From the NCBI GenBank assembly GCA_947650365.1, contig CANTAL010000126.1, forward strand, positions 186,001 to 250,000: DNA of 64,000 nucleotides, in the 5' to 3' direction. A program made the translations under genes and the position numbers. Below, in pieces: positions 31,401-45,857 of this stretch. Below the pieces are notes generated by a model. The model made no database searches. It saw only the letters and a program-made list of their open reading frames with translations, and was not told where the DNA came from. The DNA is from Chamaelirium japonicum. Its lineage: Eukaryota > Streptophyta > Magnoliopsida > Liliales > Melanthiaceae. Position 1 is the first letter of the stretch. Each line of letters opens with the position of its first letter.

Positions 31401-34290
31401 CTATTCTAATTCATTCGTACGATCCATTCTAATTCATTCGTACGATCCATTGTAATTCATTCATACAATCCATTTAGATTCATTCGCACAAATGTATCTA
31501 TTCAAATTCATTCGTATGATCCATTCTAATTCCTTCGTACGATCCATTCTAATTCATTCGTACAAATGTATCCATTCTAATTCATTCGTACGAACTATTC
31601 TAATTCATTCGTACGATCCATTCTAATTCATTCGTAAGATCCATACTAATTCATTCGTACGATCCATTCTAATTCATTCGTACGATCCATTCTAATTCAT
31701 TCGTACGATCCATTCTAATTCATTCGCACGAATGTATCCATTCTAGTTCATTCGTACGATCCATTCTAATTCATTCGTACGATCCATTCTAATTCATTCG
31801 CACGATCCATTCTAATTCATTCGTACGATCAATTCTAATTCATTCGCACGAATGTATCCATTCTAATTCATTCGTACGATCCATTCTAATTCATTCATAC
31901 GATCCATTCTAATTCATTCATACAATCCATTCTAATTCTTTCACACGATCCATTCTAATTCATTCATAGGATCCATTCTAATTCATTCATACAATGAGTA
32001 AGAATGGATCGTACGAATGAAATAGAATGGATTGTACGAATGATTTAGAATGGATACATTCGTGCGAATGAATTAGAATGGATTGTGCGAATGAATTAGA
32101 ATGGATCGTACGAATGAATTAGAATGGATCGTGTGAAAGAATTAGAATGGGTTGTATGAATTAATTAGAATAGATTGTATGAATGAATTAGAATGGATCG
32201 TACGAAGGAATTAGAATGGATCGTACGAATGAATTAGAATGGATCGTACGAATGAATTAGAATAGATCGTACAAATGAATTAGAATGGATCGTACGAATG
32301 AATTAGAATGGATCGTGTGAAAGAATTAGAATGGATCGTAGGAATGAATTAGAATAGATCGTGCGAATGAATTAGAATGGATCGTACGAATGAATTAGAA
32401 TGGATCGTGCTAATGAATTAGAATTGATCGAACGAATAAATTAGCATGTATCGTGCATTCATACGATCCATTCTAATTCATTCGTAAGATCCATTCTAAT
32501 TCATTCGTACGATCCATTCTAATTCATTCGTACGATCCATTCTAATTCATTCGCACGAATGTATCCATTCTAGTTCATTCGTACGATCCATTCTAATTCA
32601 TTCGTACGATCCATTCTAATTCATTCATACGATCTATTCTAATTCATTCATACAATCCATTCTAATTCTTTCACACGATCCATTCTAATTCATTCGTACG
32701 ATCCATTCTAATTCATTCGCACAATCTATTCTAATTCATTCGTACGATCCATTCTAATTCCTTCGTACGATCCATTCTAATTCATTCGTACGATCCATTC
32801 TAATTCATTCGTACGATCCATTCTAATTCATTCGTACGATCCATTCTAATTCATTCATACAATCCATTCTAATTCTTTCACACGATCCATTCTAATTCAT
32901 TCGTACGATCCATTCTAATTCATTCGTGCAATCCATTCTATTTCATTCGTACGATCCATTCTTACTCATTCGTACGATCCATTCTAATTCATTCACACTA
33001 ATTCATTCGCACAATCCATTCTAATTCATTCGTACGATCCATTCTAATTCATTCGTACGATCCATTCTAATTCATTTGTACGATCTACTCTAATTCATTC
33101 GTACGATCCATGCTAATTCATTCGTACGATCCATTCTAATTCCTTCGTACGATCCATTCTAATTCATTCGTACGATCCATTCTTATTCATTCATACAATC
33201 CATTCTAATTCTTTCACACGATCCATTCTAATTCATTCGTACGATCCATTCTAATTCATTCGTGCAATCCATTCTATTTCATTCGTACGATCCATTCTTA
33301 CCCATTCGTACGATCCATTCTAATTCATTCACACGAATGTATCCATTCGTACGAATGAATTAGAATAGATTGTACGAATGAATTAGAATGGATCGTACGA
33401 ATGAATTAGAATGGATCGTACGAAGGAATTAGAATGGATCATACGAATGAATTAGAATGGATCGTACGAATGAATTAGAATAGATCGTACGAATGAATTA
33501 GAATGGATCGTACGAAGGAATTAGAATGGATCGTACGAATGAATTAGACTGGATCGTACAAATGAATTTGAATGGATACATTTGTGCGAATGAATCTAAA
33601 TGGATTGTATGAATGAATTACAATGGATCGTACGAATGAATTAGAATGGATCGTACGAATGAATTAGAATAGCTCATACGAATGAATTAGAATGAATCGT
33701 ATGAATGAATTAGAATGGTTACATTCGTGCGAATGAATTAGAATAGATCGTACGAATGAATTAGAATGGATCGTACGAATAAATTAGAATGGATCGTGGG
33801 AATGAATTAGAATGGATCGTACGAATGAATTAGAATGGATCCACCGAATGAGTTAGAATGGATCATACGAATGAATTAGAATGGATTGTACGAATGAATT
33901 AGAATGGATTGTGCGAATGAATTAGAATGGATCGTATGAATGAATAAGAATGGATCGTACAAATGAATTAGAATGGATCGTGCGAATGAATTAGCATGAA
34001 TCGTACGAATGTATTGGAATGGATCGTACGAATGAATTAGAATGAATCGTACGATCCATTCTAATTCAATCGTCCGATCCATTCTAATTCATTCGCATGA
34101 ATGTATCCATTCTAATTCATTCGTACAATCCATTCTATTTCATTCGTATGATCCATTCTTACTCATTCGTATGATCCATTCTAATTCATTCGTATGATCC
34201 ATTCTAATTCATTCGTACGATCTATTCTAATTCATTCGTACGATCCATTCTAATTCATTCGTACAATCTATTCTAATTCATTCGTACGAA
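25436..34290. repeat. Segmental satellite duplication, copy 1 (about 8.9 kb)
   Basis: Rare variant markers and strand-switch junctions recur in the same order at 36.1-45.0 kb. GAATCAGAATGG is at about 25539 and 36191. TCCTGAATTAG is at 28255 and 38886. TACATTCATGCG is at 28806 and 39461. ATCCATTCGTACGAATG is at 33341 and 44046. AATGAATCGTAC is at 34041 and 44746. Offsets grow from about 10.65 to 10.71 kb, so the copies differ by small indels. The edges are approximate. Confidence 0.8.
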
Positions 34291-36087
34291 TGGATACATT
34301 CGTGTGAATGAATTAGAATGGATCGTACGAATGAGTAAGAATGGATCGTACGAATGAAATAGAATGGATTGCACGAATGAATTAAAATGGATCGTGCTAA
34401 TGAATTAGAATTGATCGAACGAATGAATTAGCATGGATCGTGCTAATCAATTAGAATGGAACGTACGAATGAATTAGAACGGATCGTGTGAAAGAATTAG
34501 AATGGATTGTATGAATGAATTAGAATGAATTCGTACGATCCATTCGAATTTATTCGCACGATCCATTCTAATTCATTCATACGATCCATTCTAATTCATT
34601 CATACAATCCATTCTAATTCCTTCACACGATCCATTCTAATTCATTCGTAGGATCCATTCTAATTCATTCGTACAATCTATTCTATTTCATTCGTACGAT
34701 CCATTCTTACTCATTCGTATGATCCATTCTAATTCATTCGGACGAATGTATCCATTCTAATTTATTCGTACGATCCATTCTAATTCATTCGTACGATCCA
34801 TTCTAATTCATTAGTCCGATCCATTCTAATTCATTCGCACGAATGTATCCATTCTAATTCATTCGTACGATCCATTCTAATTCATTCGTACGATCCATTC
34901 TATTTCATTCGTAAGATCCATTCTAATTCATTTGTACGATCCATTCTAATTCATTCGTACGATCCATTCTATTTCATTCGCACGAATGTATACATTCTAG
35001 TTCATTCGTACAATCCATTCTAATTCATTCATACAATCCATTCTAATTCATTCGCACGAATGTATCCATTCTAATTCATTCGTATGATCAGTTCTAATTC
35101 ATTCACCAAATCTATTCTAATTCATTAATACGATCCATTCTAATTCATTCACACGAATGTATCCATTCTAATTCATTCATATGATCCATTCTAATACGTT
35201 CGTACGATCCATTCTAATTCGTTCGTACGATCCATTCTAATTCATTCGTATGATCCATTCTAATTCATTCCTACGATCTATTCTAATTCATTCGCTCGAA
35301 TATATCCATTCTAATTCATTCGTTCGATCCATTCTAATTCATTCGTATGATCCATTCTAATCCATTCGTACGATCCATTCTAATTCATTCGTACGATCCA
35401 TTCTAATTCATTCGTACTATCCATTCTAATTCATTCGCACGAATGTATCCATTCTAGTTCATTCGTACGATCCATTCTAATTCATTCGTACGATCCGTTC
35501 TAATTCATTCGCACGATCCATTCTAATTCATTCGTACGATCAATTCTAATTCATTCATACGATCCATTCTAATTCATTCGTACGATCCATTCTAATTCAT
35601 TCATACAATCCATTCTAATTCATTCGTACGATCCATTCTAATTCACTCATACGATCCATTTTAATACATTCATACGATCCATTCTAATTCATTTGCACGA
35701 ATATATCCATTCTAATTCATTCGTACGATCCATTCTAGTTCCTTCGTACGATCCATTCTAATTCATTCGTACGATCTATTCTAATTCATTCGTACGATCC
35801 ATTCTAATTCATTCGTACGATCCATTCGAATTCCTTCGTACGATCCATTCTAATTCATTCGTATGATCCATTCTAATTCATTCGTACAATCTATTCTAAT
35901 TCATTCGTACGAATGGGTACATTCGTGTGAATGAATTAGAATGGATCGTACGAATGAGTAAGAATGGATCGTACGAATGAAATAGAATGGATTGCATGAA
36001 TGAATTAGAATGGATCGTACAAATGAATTATAATGGATCGTGTGAAAGAATTAGAATGGATTGTATGAATGAATTAGAATGGATCGT

Positions 36088-39000
36088 ACGAAGGAATTAG
36101 AATGGATACATTTGTGCGAATGAATTAGAATGGATCGTACGAATAAATTAGAATGGATCATATGAATGAATTAGAATAGATCGTACGAATGAATCAGAAT
36201 GGATCGTGCGAATGAATTAGAATGGATCGTACGAATGAATTAGAATGGATCGTACGAATGAACTAGAATGGATACATTCGTGCGAATGAATTAGAATGGA
36301 TTGTATGAATGAATTAGAATGGATCGTACGAATGAATTAGAATGGATCGTATGAGTGAATTAGAATGGATACGAAGGAATTAGAATGGATCGTACGAAGG
36401 AATTAGAATGGATCATACGAATGAAATAGAACGGATCGTACGAAGGAATTAGAATGGATCGTACGAAGGAGTTAGAATGGATCGTACGAATGAATTAGAA
36501 TGGATATATTCGTGCAAATGAATTAGAATGGATCGTATGAATGAATTAGAATGGATGGTATGAGTGAATTAGAACAGATAGTACGAATGAAGTAGAATAG
36601 ATCGTATGAATGAATTAGAATGGATACATTCGTGCGAATGAATTAGAATGGATGGTATGAATGAATTAGAATAGATTGTGCGAATGATTTAGAATGGATT
36701 GTACGAATGAATTAGAATGGATACATTCGGGCGAATAAATTAGAATGGATCGGACGAATGAATTAGAATGGATCGTACGAATGAATTAGAATGGATCGTA
36801 CGAACGAATTAGAATGGATCGTACGAATAAATTAGAATGGATACATTCATCCGAATGAATTAGAATGGATCATACGAATGAGTAAGAATGGATTGTACGA
36901 ATGAAATAGAATAGATTGTACGAATGAATTAGAATGGATCCTACGAATGAATTAGAATGGATCGTGTGAAAGAATTAGAATGGATTGTATGAATGAATTA
37001 GAATGGATCGTATGAATGAATTAGAATCGATCGTGCGAATGAATTCGAATGGATCGTATGAATTCATTCTAATTCATTCATACAATCCATTCTAATTCTT
37101 TCACACGATCTATTCTAATTCATTCGTAGGATCCATTCTAATTTATTCGTACAATCTATTCCATTTCATTCGTACGATCCATTCTTACTCATTCGTATGA
37201 TCCATTCTAATTCATTCGGACGAATGTATCCATTCTAATTTATTCATACGATCCATTCTAATTCATTCGTACGATCCATTCTAATTCATTCGTACGATCT
37301 ATTCTAATTCATTCGTCCGATCCATTCTAATTCATTCGCACGAATGTATCCATTCTAATTCATTCGTACGGTCCATTCTAATTCATTCGCACAATCCATT
37401 CTAATTCTTTCACATGATCCATTCTAATTTGTTCGCACGAATGTATCCATTCTAGTTCATTCGTACGATCCATTCTAATTCATTCGTACGATCCATTCTA
37501 ATCCATTCGTACGATCCATTCTAATTCATTCATACGATCCATTCTAATTCATTCATACAATCCATTCTAATTCTTTCACACGATCCATTCTAATTCATTC
37601 GTAGGATCCATTCTAAATCATTCATACAATCTATTCTATTTCATTCGTACGATCCATTCTTAATCATTCGTATGATCCATTCTAATTCATTCGGACGAAT
37701 GTATCCATTCTAATTTATTCGTACGATCCATTCTAATTCATTCATACGATCCATTCTAATTCATTCGTACGATCCATTCTTACACATTCGTACGATCCAT
37801 TCTAATTCATTCGTACGATCCATTCTAATTCATTCGTACGATCGATTCTAATTCATTCGCACTATCCATTCTAATTCATTCGTACGATCCATTCTAATTC
37901 ATTCGTATGATCCATTCTAATTTATTCGTTCAAATATATCCATTCTAATTCATTCCGTACGATCCATTCTAATTCATTCGTACGATCCATTCTAATTCAT
38001 TCGTACGAATGTATCCATTCTAATTCATTCGTACGATCCATTCTAATTCATTCGTACGATCCATTCTAATTCATTCGTAAGATCCATTCTAATTCATTCG
38101 TACGATCCATTCTAATTCATTTGTATGATCCATTCTAATTCATTCGCACGAATGTATCCATTCTAGTTCATTCGTACGATCCATTCTAATTCATTCGTAC
38201 GATCTATTCTAATTCATTCGCACAATCCATTCTAATTCATTCGTAAGATCAATTGTAATACATTCGCACGAATGTATCCATTCTAATTCATTCGTACGAT
38301 CCATTCTAATTCATTCATACGATCCATTCTAATTCATTCATACAATCCATTCTAATTCGTTCACACGATCCATTCTAATTCTTTCGTAGGATCCATTCTA
38401 ATTCATTCGTACAATCTATTCTATTTCATTCGTACGATCCATTCTTACTCATTCGTATGATCCATTCTAATTCATTCGGACAAATGTATCCATTCTAATT
38501 TATTCGTACGATCCATTCTAATTCATTCGTACGATCCATTCTAATTCATTCGTACGATCCATTCTAATTCATTCGTCCGATCCATTCTAATTCATTCGCA
38601 CGAATGTGTATCCATTCTAATTCATTCGTACGATCCATTCTAATTCATTCGTACGATCCATTCTAATTCATTCGTACGATCCATTGTAATTCATTCGTAC
38701 GATCCATTCGTCTGATCCATTCTAATTCATTCACACGATCTATTCTAATTCGTTCACTCATTTGATCCATTCTAATTCATTCGTACGATCCATTCTAATT
38801 CATTCGTCCGATCCATTCTTTCTCATTCGTATGATCAATTCTAATTCATTCGCACGAATGTATCCATTCTAATTCATTCGTACGATCCTGAATTAGAATG
38901 GATCGTACGAATGAATTAGAATGGATACCTTTGTGCATATGAATTAGAATGGATCGTACGAATGAATTAGAATGGATACATTCGTGCGAATGAATTAGAA

Positions 39001-42000
39001 TGGATTGTGCGAATGAATAAGAACAGATCGTGCGAATGAATTAGAATGGATCGTACGAATGAATTAGAATGGATCGTATGTATGAATGAATTAGAATGGA
39101 TACATTCGTGCGAATGAATTAGAATGGATCGGACGAATGAATTAGATTGGATCGTGCGAATGAATTAGAATGGATCGTATGAATGAATTAGAATGGATCA
39201 TACGAATGAACTAGAATGGATACATTCATGCGAATGAATTAGAATGGATCGTACGAATGAATTAGAATGGATCGTACGAATAAATTAGAATGGATCTTAC
39301 GAATGAATTAGAATGGATCGTACGAATGAATTAGAATGGATCGTATGAATGGTTCAGAATGGATACATTCGTGTGAATGAATTTGAATGGATCGGACGAA
39401 GGAATTAGAATGGATCGTACGAATGAATTAGAATGGATCAAATGAATGAATTAGAATGGTTACATTCATGCGAATGAATTAGAATGGATCGTACGAATGG
39501 ATTAGAATGGATCGTACGAATGGATTAGAATGGATACATTCGTGCGAATGAATTAGAATGGATCATACGAATGAGTAAGAATGGATCGTACGAATGAAAT
39601 AGAATGGATTGTACGAATGAATTAGAATGGATCGTGCGAATGAATTTGAATGGATCGTACGAATGAATTAGAATGCATCGTGCTAATGAATTAGAATTGA
39701 TCGTACGAATGAAATAGAATGGATTGTACGAATGAATTAGAATGGATCGTACGAATGATTTAGAATGGATACATTCGTGCGAATGAATTAGAATGGATCA
39801 TACGAATGAGTAAGAATGGATCGTACGAATGAAATAGAATGGATTGTACGAATGAATTAGAATGGATTCGTACGAATGAATTAGAATGGATACATTCGTG
39901 CGAATGAATTAGAGTGGATCGTACCAATGAGTAAGAATGGATCGTACGAATGAAATAGAATGGATTGTGCGAATGAATTAGAATGGATCGTACGAATGAA
40001 TTAGAATGGATCGTGTGAAAGAATTAGAATGGATTGTATGAATGAATTAGAATAGATCGTATGAATGAATTAGAATGGATCGTACGAATGAATTAGAATG
40101 GATCGTACGAATGAATTAGAATGGATCGTACGAATGAACTAGAATGGATACATTCGTGCGAATGAATTAGAATGGATACATTCGTGCGAAAGAATTAGAA
40201 TAGATCGTATGAATGAATTAGAATGGATCCTATGAATGAATTAGAATGGATCGTGCGAATGAATTAGAATGGATCGTACGAATGAATTAGAATGGATCGT
40301 GCTAATGAATTAGAATTGATCGAACGAATGAATTAGCATGGATCGTGCTAATGAATTAGAATGGAATGTACGAATGAATTAGAATGGATCGTGTGAAAGA
40401 ATTAGAATGGATTGTATGAATGAATTAGAATGGATCGTACGAATGAATTAGAATGGATCGTCTGAAAGAATTAGAATGGATTGTATGAATGAATTATAAT
40501 AGATTGTATGAATGAATTAGAAAGGATCGTACGAAGGAATTAGAATGGATCGTACGAATGAATTAGAATGGATCGTACGAATGAATTAGAATAGATCGTA
40601 CGAATGAATTAGAATGGATCGTACGAATGATTTAGAATGGATCGTGTGAAAGAATTAGAATGGATCGTACGAATGAATTAGAATGGATCGTGCGAATGAA
40701 TAAGAATGGATCGTACGAATGAATTAGAATGGATCATGCTAATGAATTAGAATTGATCGAACGAACGAATTAGCATGGATCGTGCATTCGTACGATCCAT
40801 TCTAATTCATTCGTAAGATCCATTCTAATTCATTCGTACGATCCATTCTAATTCATTCGTACGATCCATTCTAATTCATTCGCACGAATGTATCCATTCT
40901 AGTTCATTCGTACGATCCACTCTAATTCATTCGTACGATCCATTCTTCATACGATCCATTCAAATTCATTCGTACGATCCATTCTAATTCATTCGCACGA
41001 ATGTATCCATTCTTGTTCATTTGTACGATCCATTCTAATTCATTCGTACGATCCATTCTAATTCATTCATACGATCTATTCTAATTCATTCATACAATCC
41101 ATTCTAATTCTTTCATACGATCCATTCTAATTCATTCGTATGATCCATTCTAATTCGTTCGTACGATCCATTCTAATTCATTTGTACGATCCATTCTAAT
41201 TCATTCGTAAAATCCATTCTATTTCATTCGTACGATCCATTCATTCGTACGATCCATTCTTACTCATTCGTACGATCCATTCTAATTCATTCGTCCGATC
41301 CATTCTAATTCATTCGCACGAATGTATCCATTCTAATTCATTTGCACGATCCATTCTAATTCATTCCTATGATCTATTCTAATTCATTCGTACGATCCAT
41401 TCTAATTCATTCCAATTCATTCGTACGATCCATTCTACGATCCATTCTAATTCATTCATACGATCCATTCTAATTCATATGCACAAAGGTATCCATTCTA
41501 ATCAATTCGTAGGATCCATTCTAATCCATTCGTACGATCCATTCTAATTCATTCGTACGATCCATTCTAATTCATTCGTACGATCCATTCTAATTCCTTC
41601 GTACGATCCATTCTAATTCCTTCGTACGATCCATTCTAATACATTCGTACGATCTATTCTATTTCATTCGTACAATCCATTCTTACTCATTCGTACGATC
41701 CATTCTAATTCATTCGTCCGATCCATTCTAATTCATTCGCACGAATGTATCCATTCTATTTCATTCGTTCGATCAATTCTAATTCATTAGCACGATCCAT
41801 TCTAATTCATTCGTACGATCCATTCTAATTCATTCGCATGATCCATTCTAATTCATTCATAGGATCCATTCTAATTCATTCGTACGATCCATTCTAATTC
41901 ATTCGCACGATCCATTCTAATTCATTCATACAATCCATTCTAATTCATTCGCACGATCCATTCTAATTCATTCGCACGATCCATTCTAATTCATTTTCAT

Positions 42001-44990
42001 GAATAAATCCATTCTGATTCATTCGTACGATCCATTCTAATTCATTCGCACGAATGTATCCATTCTAATTCATTCATACGATTCATTCTAATTCATTCGT
42101 ATGAGCTATTCTAATTCATTCGTACGATCCAGTCTAATTCATTCGTACGATCCATTGTAATTCATTCATACAATCCATTTAGATTCATTCGCACAAATGT
42201 ATCTATTCAAATTCATTCGTACGATCCATTCTAATTCCTTCGTACGATCCATTCTAATTCATTCGTACGAATGTATCTATTCTAATTCATTCGTACGAAC
42301 TATTCTAATTCATTCGTACGATCCATTCTAATTCATTCGTAAGATCCATTCTAATTCATTCGTACGATCCATTCTAATTCATTCGTACGATCCATTCTAA
42401 TTCATTCGTACGATCCATTCTAATTCATTCGCACGAATGTATCCATTCTAGTTCATTCGTACGATCCATTCTAATTCATTCGTACGATCAATTGTAATTC
42501 ATTCGCATGATCCGTTCTAATTCATTCGTACGATCAATTCTAATTCGTTCGCACGAATGTATCCATTCTAATTCATTCGTACGATCCATTCTAATTCATT
42601 CATACGATCCATTCTAATTCATTCATACAATCCATTCTAATTCTTTCACACGATCCATTCTAATTCATTCATAGGATCCATTCTAATTCATTCGTACAAT
42701 GAGTAAGAATGGATCGTACGAATGAAATAGAATGGATTGTACGAATGATTTATAATGGATACATTCGTGCGAATGAATTAGAATGGATTATGCGAATGAA
42801 TTAGAATGGATCGTACGAATGAATTAGAATGGATCGTGTGAAAGAATTAGAATGGGTTGTATGAATGAATTAGAATAGATTGTATGAATGAATTAGAATG
42901 GATCGTACGAAGGAATTAGAATGGATCGTACGAATGAATTAGAATGGATCGTACGAATGAATTAGAATAGATCGTACGAATGAGTTAGAATGGATCGTAC
43001 GAATGAATTAGAATGGATCGTGTGAAAGAATTAGAATGGATCGTAGGAATGAATTAGAATGGATCTTGCGAATGAATTAGAATGGATCGTACGAATGAAT
43101 TAGAATGGATCGTGCTAATGAATTAGAATTGATCGAACGAATAAATTAGCATGGATCGTGCATTCGTACGATCCATTCTAATTCATTCGTAAGATCCATT
43201 CTAATTCATTCGTACGATCCATTCTAATTCATTCGTACGATCCATTCTAATTCAGTCGCACGAATGTATCCATTCTAGTACATTCGTACGATCCATTCTA
43301 ATTCATTCGTACGATCCATTCTAATTCATTCATACGATCTATTCTAATTCATTCATACAATCCATTCTAATTCTTTCACACGATCCATTCTAATTCATTC
43401 GTACGATCCATTCTAATTCATTCGGACAATCCATTCTAATTCATTCGTACGATCCATTCTAATTCCTTCGTACGATCCATTCTAATTCATTTGTACGATC
43501 TATTCTAATTCATTCGTACGATCCATTCTAATTCATTCGTACGATCCATTCTAATTCATTCGTACGATCCATTCTAATTCATTCATACGATCCATTCTAA
43601 TTCTTTCACACGATCCATTCTAATTCATTCGTACGATCCATTCTAATTCATTCGTGCAATCCATTCTATTTCATTCGTACGATCCATTCTTACTCATTCG
43701 TACGATCCATTCTAATTCATTCACACTAATTCATTCGCACAATCTATTCTAATTCATTCGTACGATCCATTCTAATTCCTTCGTACGATCCATTCTAATT
43801 CATTTGTACGATCTATTCTAATTCATTCGTACGATCCATTCTAATTCATTCGTACGATCCATTCTAATTCCTTCGTACGATCCATTCTAATTCATTCATA
43901 CAATCCATTCTAATTCTTTCACACGATCCATTCTAATTCATTCGTACGATCCATTCTAATTCATTCGTGCAATCCTTTCTATTTCATTCGTATGATCCAA
44001 TCTTACTCATTCGTACGATCCATTCTAATTCATTCACACGAATGTATCCATTCGTACGAATGAATTAGAATAGATTGTACGAATGAATTAGAATGGATCG
44101 TACGAATGAATTAGAATGGATCGTACGAAGGAATTAGAATGGATCGTATGAATGAATTAGAATGGATCGTACGAATGAATTAGAATAGATCGTACGAATG
44201 AATTAGAATGGATCGTACGAAGGAATTAGAATGGATCGTTCGAATGAATTAGACTGGATCGTACGAATGAATTTGAATGGATACATTTGTGCGAATGAAT
44301 CTAAATAGATTGTATAAATGAATTACAATGGATCGTACGAATGAATTAGAATGGATCGTACGAATGAATTAGAATAGCTCATACGAATGAATTAGAATGA
44401 ATCGTATGAATGAATTAGAATGGTTACATTCATGCGAATGAATTAGAATAGATCGTACGAATGAATTAGAATGGATCGTACGAATAAATTAGAATGGATT
44501 GTGGGAATGAATTAGAATGGATCGTACGAATGAATTAGAATGGATCCACCGAATGCGTTAGAATGGATCATACGAATGAATTAGAATGGATTGTACGAAT
44601 GAATTAGAATGGATTGTGCGAATGAATTAGAATGGATCGTATGAATGAATAAGAATGGATCGTACGAATAAATTAGAATGGATCGTGCGAATGAATTAGC
44701 ATGAATTGTACGAATGTATTAGAATGGATCGTACGAATGAATTAGAATGAATCGTACAATCCATTCTAATTCAATCGTCCGATCCATTCTAATTCATTCG
44801 CATGAATGTATCCATTCTAATTCATTCGTACAATCCATTCTATTTCATTCGTACGATCCATTCTTACTCATTCGTATGATCCATTCTAATTCATTCGTAT
44901 GATCCATTCTAATTCATTCGTACGATCCATTCTAATTCATTCGCACGATCCATTCTAATTCATTCATACGATCCATTCTAATTCATTCCT
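36088..44990. repeat. Segmental satellite duplication, copy 2
   Basis: Second copy of the 25.4-34.3 kb block, in the same orientation, with the same internal switches between F and R. A shortened third copy follows solo LTR 2: the TACATTCATG marker at 39461 recurs at 49261, and the AATGAATCGTAC junction at 44746 recurs at 51841. The third copy lacks about 2.7 kb between those two markers. Confidence 0.8.
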
Positions 44991-45852
44991 ACAATCCATT
45001 CTAATTCATTCGCCCGATCCATTCTAATTCATTCATACGATCCATTCTATTCGAATGGATCATGCGATCCATTCGAATTCATTCGCACGATCCATTCTAA
45101 TTCATTCATACGATCCATTCTAATTCATTCATACAATGCATTCTAATTCTTTCGCACGATCCATTCTAATTCATTCATACGATCCATTCTAATTCATTCG
45201 TACGATCCATTCTAATTCACTCATACGATCCATTCTAATACATTCATACGATCCATTCTAATTCATTTGCACGAATATATCCATTCTAATTCATTCGTAC
45301 GATCCATTCTAATTCCTTCGTACGATCCATTCTAATTCATTCGTACGATCTATTCTAATTCAGTCGTACGATCCATTCTAATTCATTCGTACGATCCATT
45401 GTAATTCCTTCGTACGATCCATTCTAATTCATTCGTACGATCCATTCTAATTCATTCATACAATCCATTCTAATTCTTTCACACGATCTATTCTAATTTA
45501 TTCGTACGATCCATCGTACTATCCGTTCTAATTCACTCATACGATCCATTCTAATTCTTTCATACGATCCATTCTAATTAATTTGCACAAAGGTATCCAT
45601 TCTAATTCATTCGTACGATCCATTCTAATTCATTCACACGAATGTATCCATTCGTACGAATGAATTAGAATAGATTGTACGAATGAATTAGAATGGATCG
45701 TACAAATGAATTAGAATGGATCGTACGAAGGAATTAGAATGGATCGTACGAATGAATTAGAATGGATCGTACAAATGAATTAGAATAGATCGTACGAATG
45801 AATTAGAATGGATCGTACGAAGGAATTAGAATGGATCGTGCGAATGAATTAT

Positions 45853-45857
45853 AATGG
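45853..45857. repeat. Target-site duplication AATGG, left of solo LTR 2
   Basis: AATGG directly precedes TGTTAGG and is repeated exactly at 48153-48157. Removing one copy plus the LTR restores a continuous F monomer. Confidence 0.93.

Larger units (their letters stand above)
18787..45857. repeat. 23-bp satellite array, section B (strand-switching)
   Basis: Same 23/28-bp monomers as section A. F blocks are at about 18787-19017, 20367-22107, 22433-23230, 24593-26412, 28258-30104, 31995-32456, 33346-34050, 34275-34530, 35910-37060, 38889-40786, 42702-43161, 44051-44755 and 45652-45857. The remainder is R. A tiny F piece (GAATGGATCATGC) is embedded in R sequence at 24181 and 45052. A multi-monomer string starting TACATTCGTCCG recurs at 24801, 25105 (a 304-bp local repeat) and 26190. 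No gene or RNA was seen in these 27 kb. Confidence 0.97.
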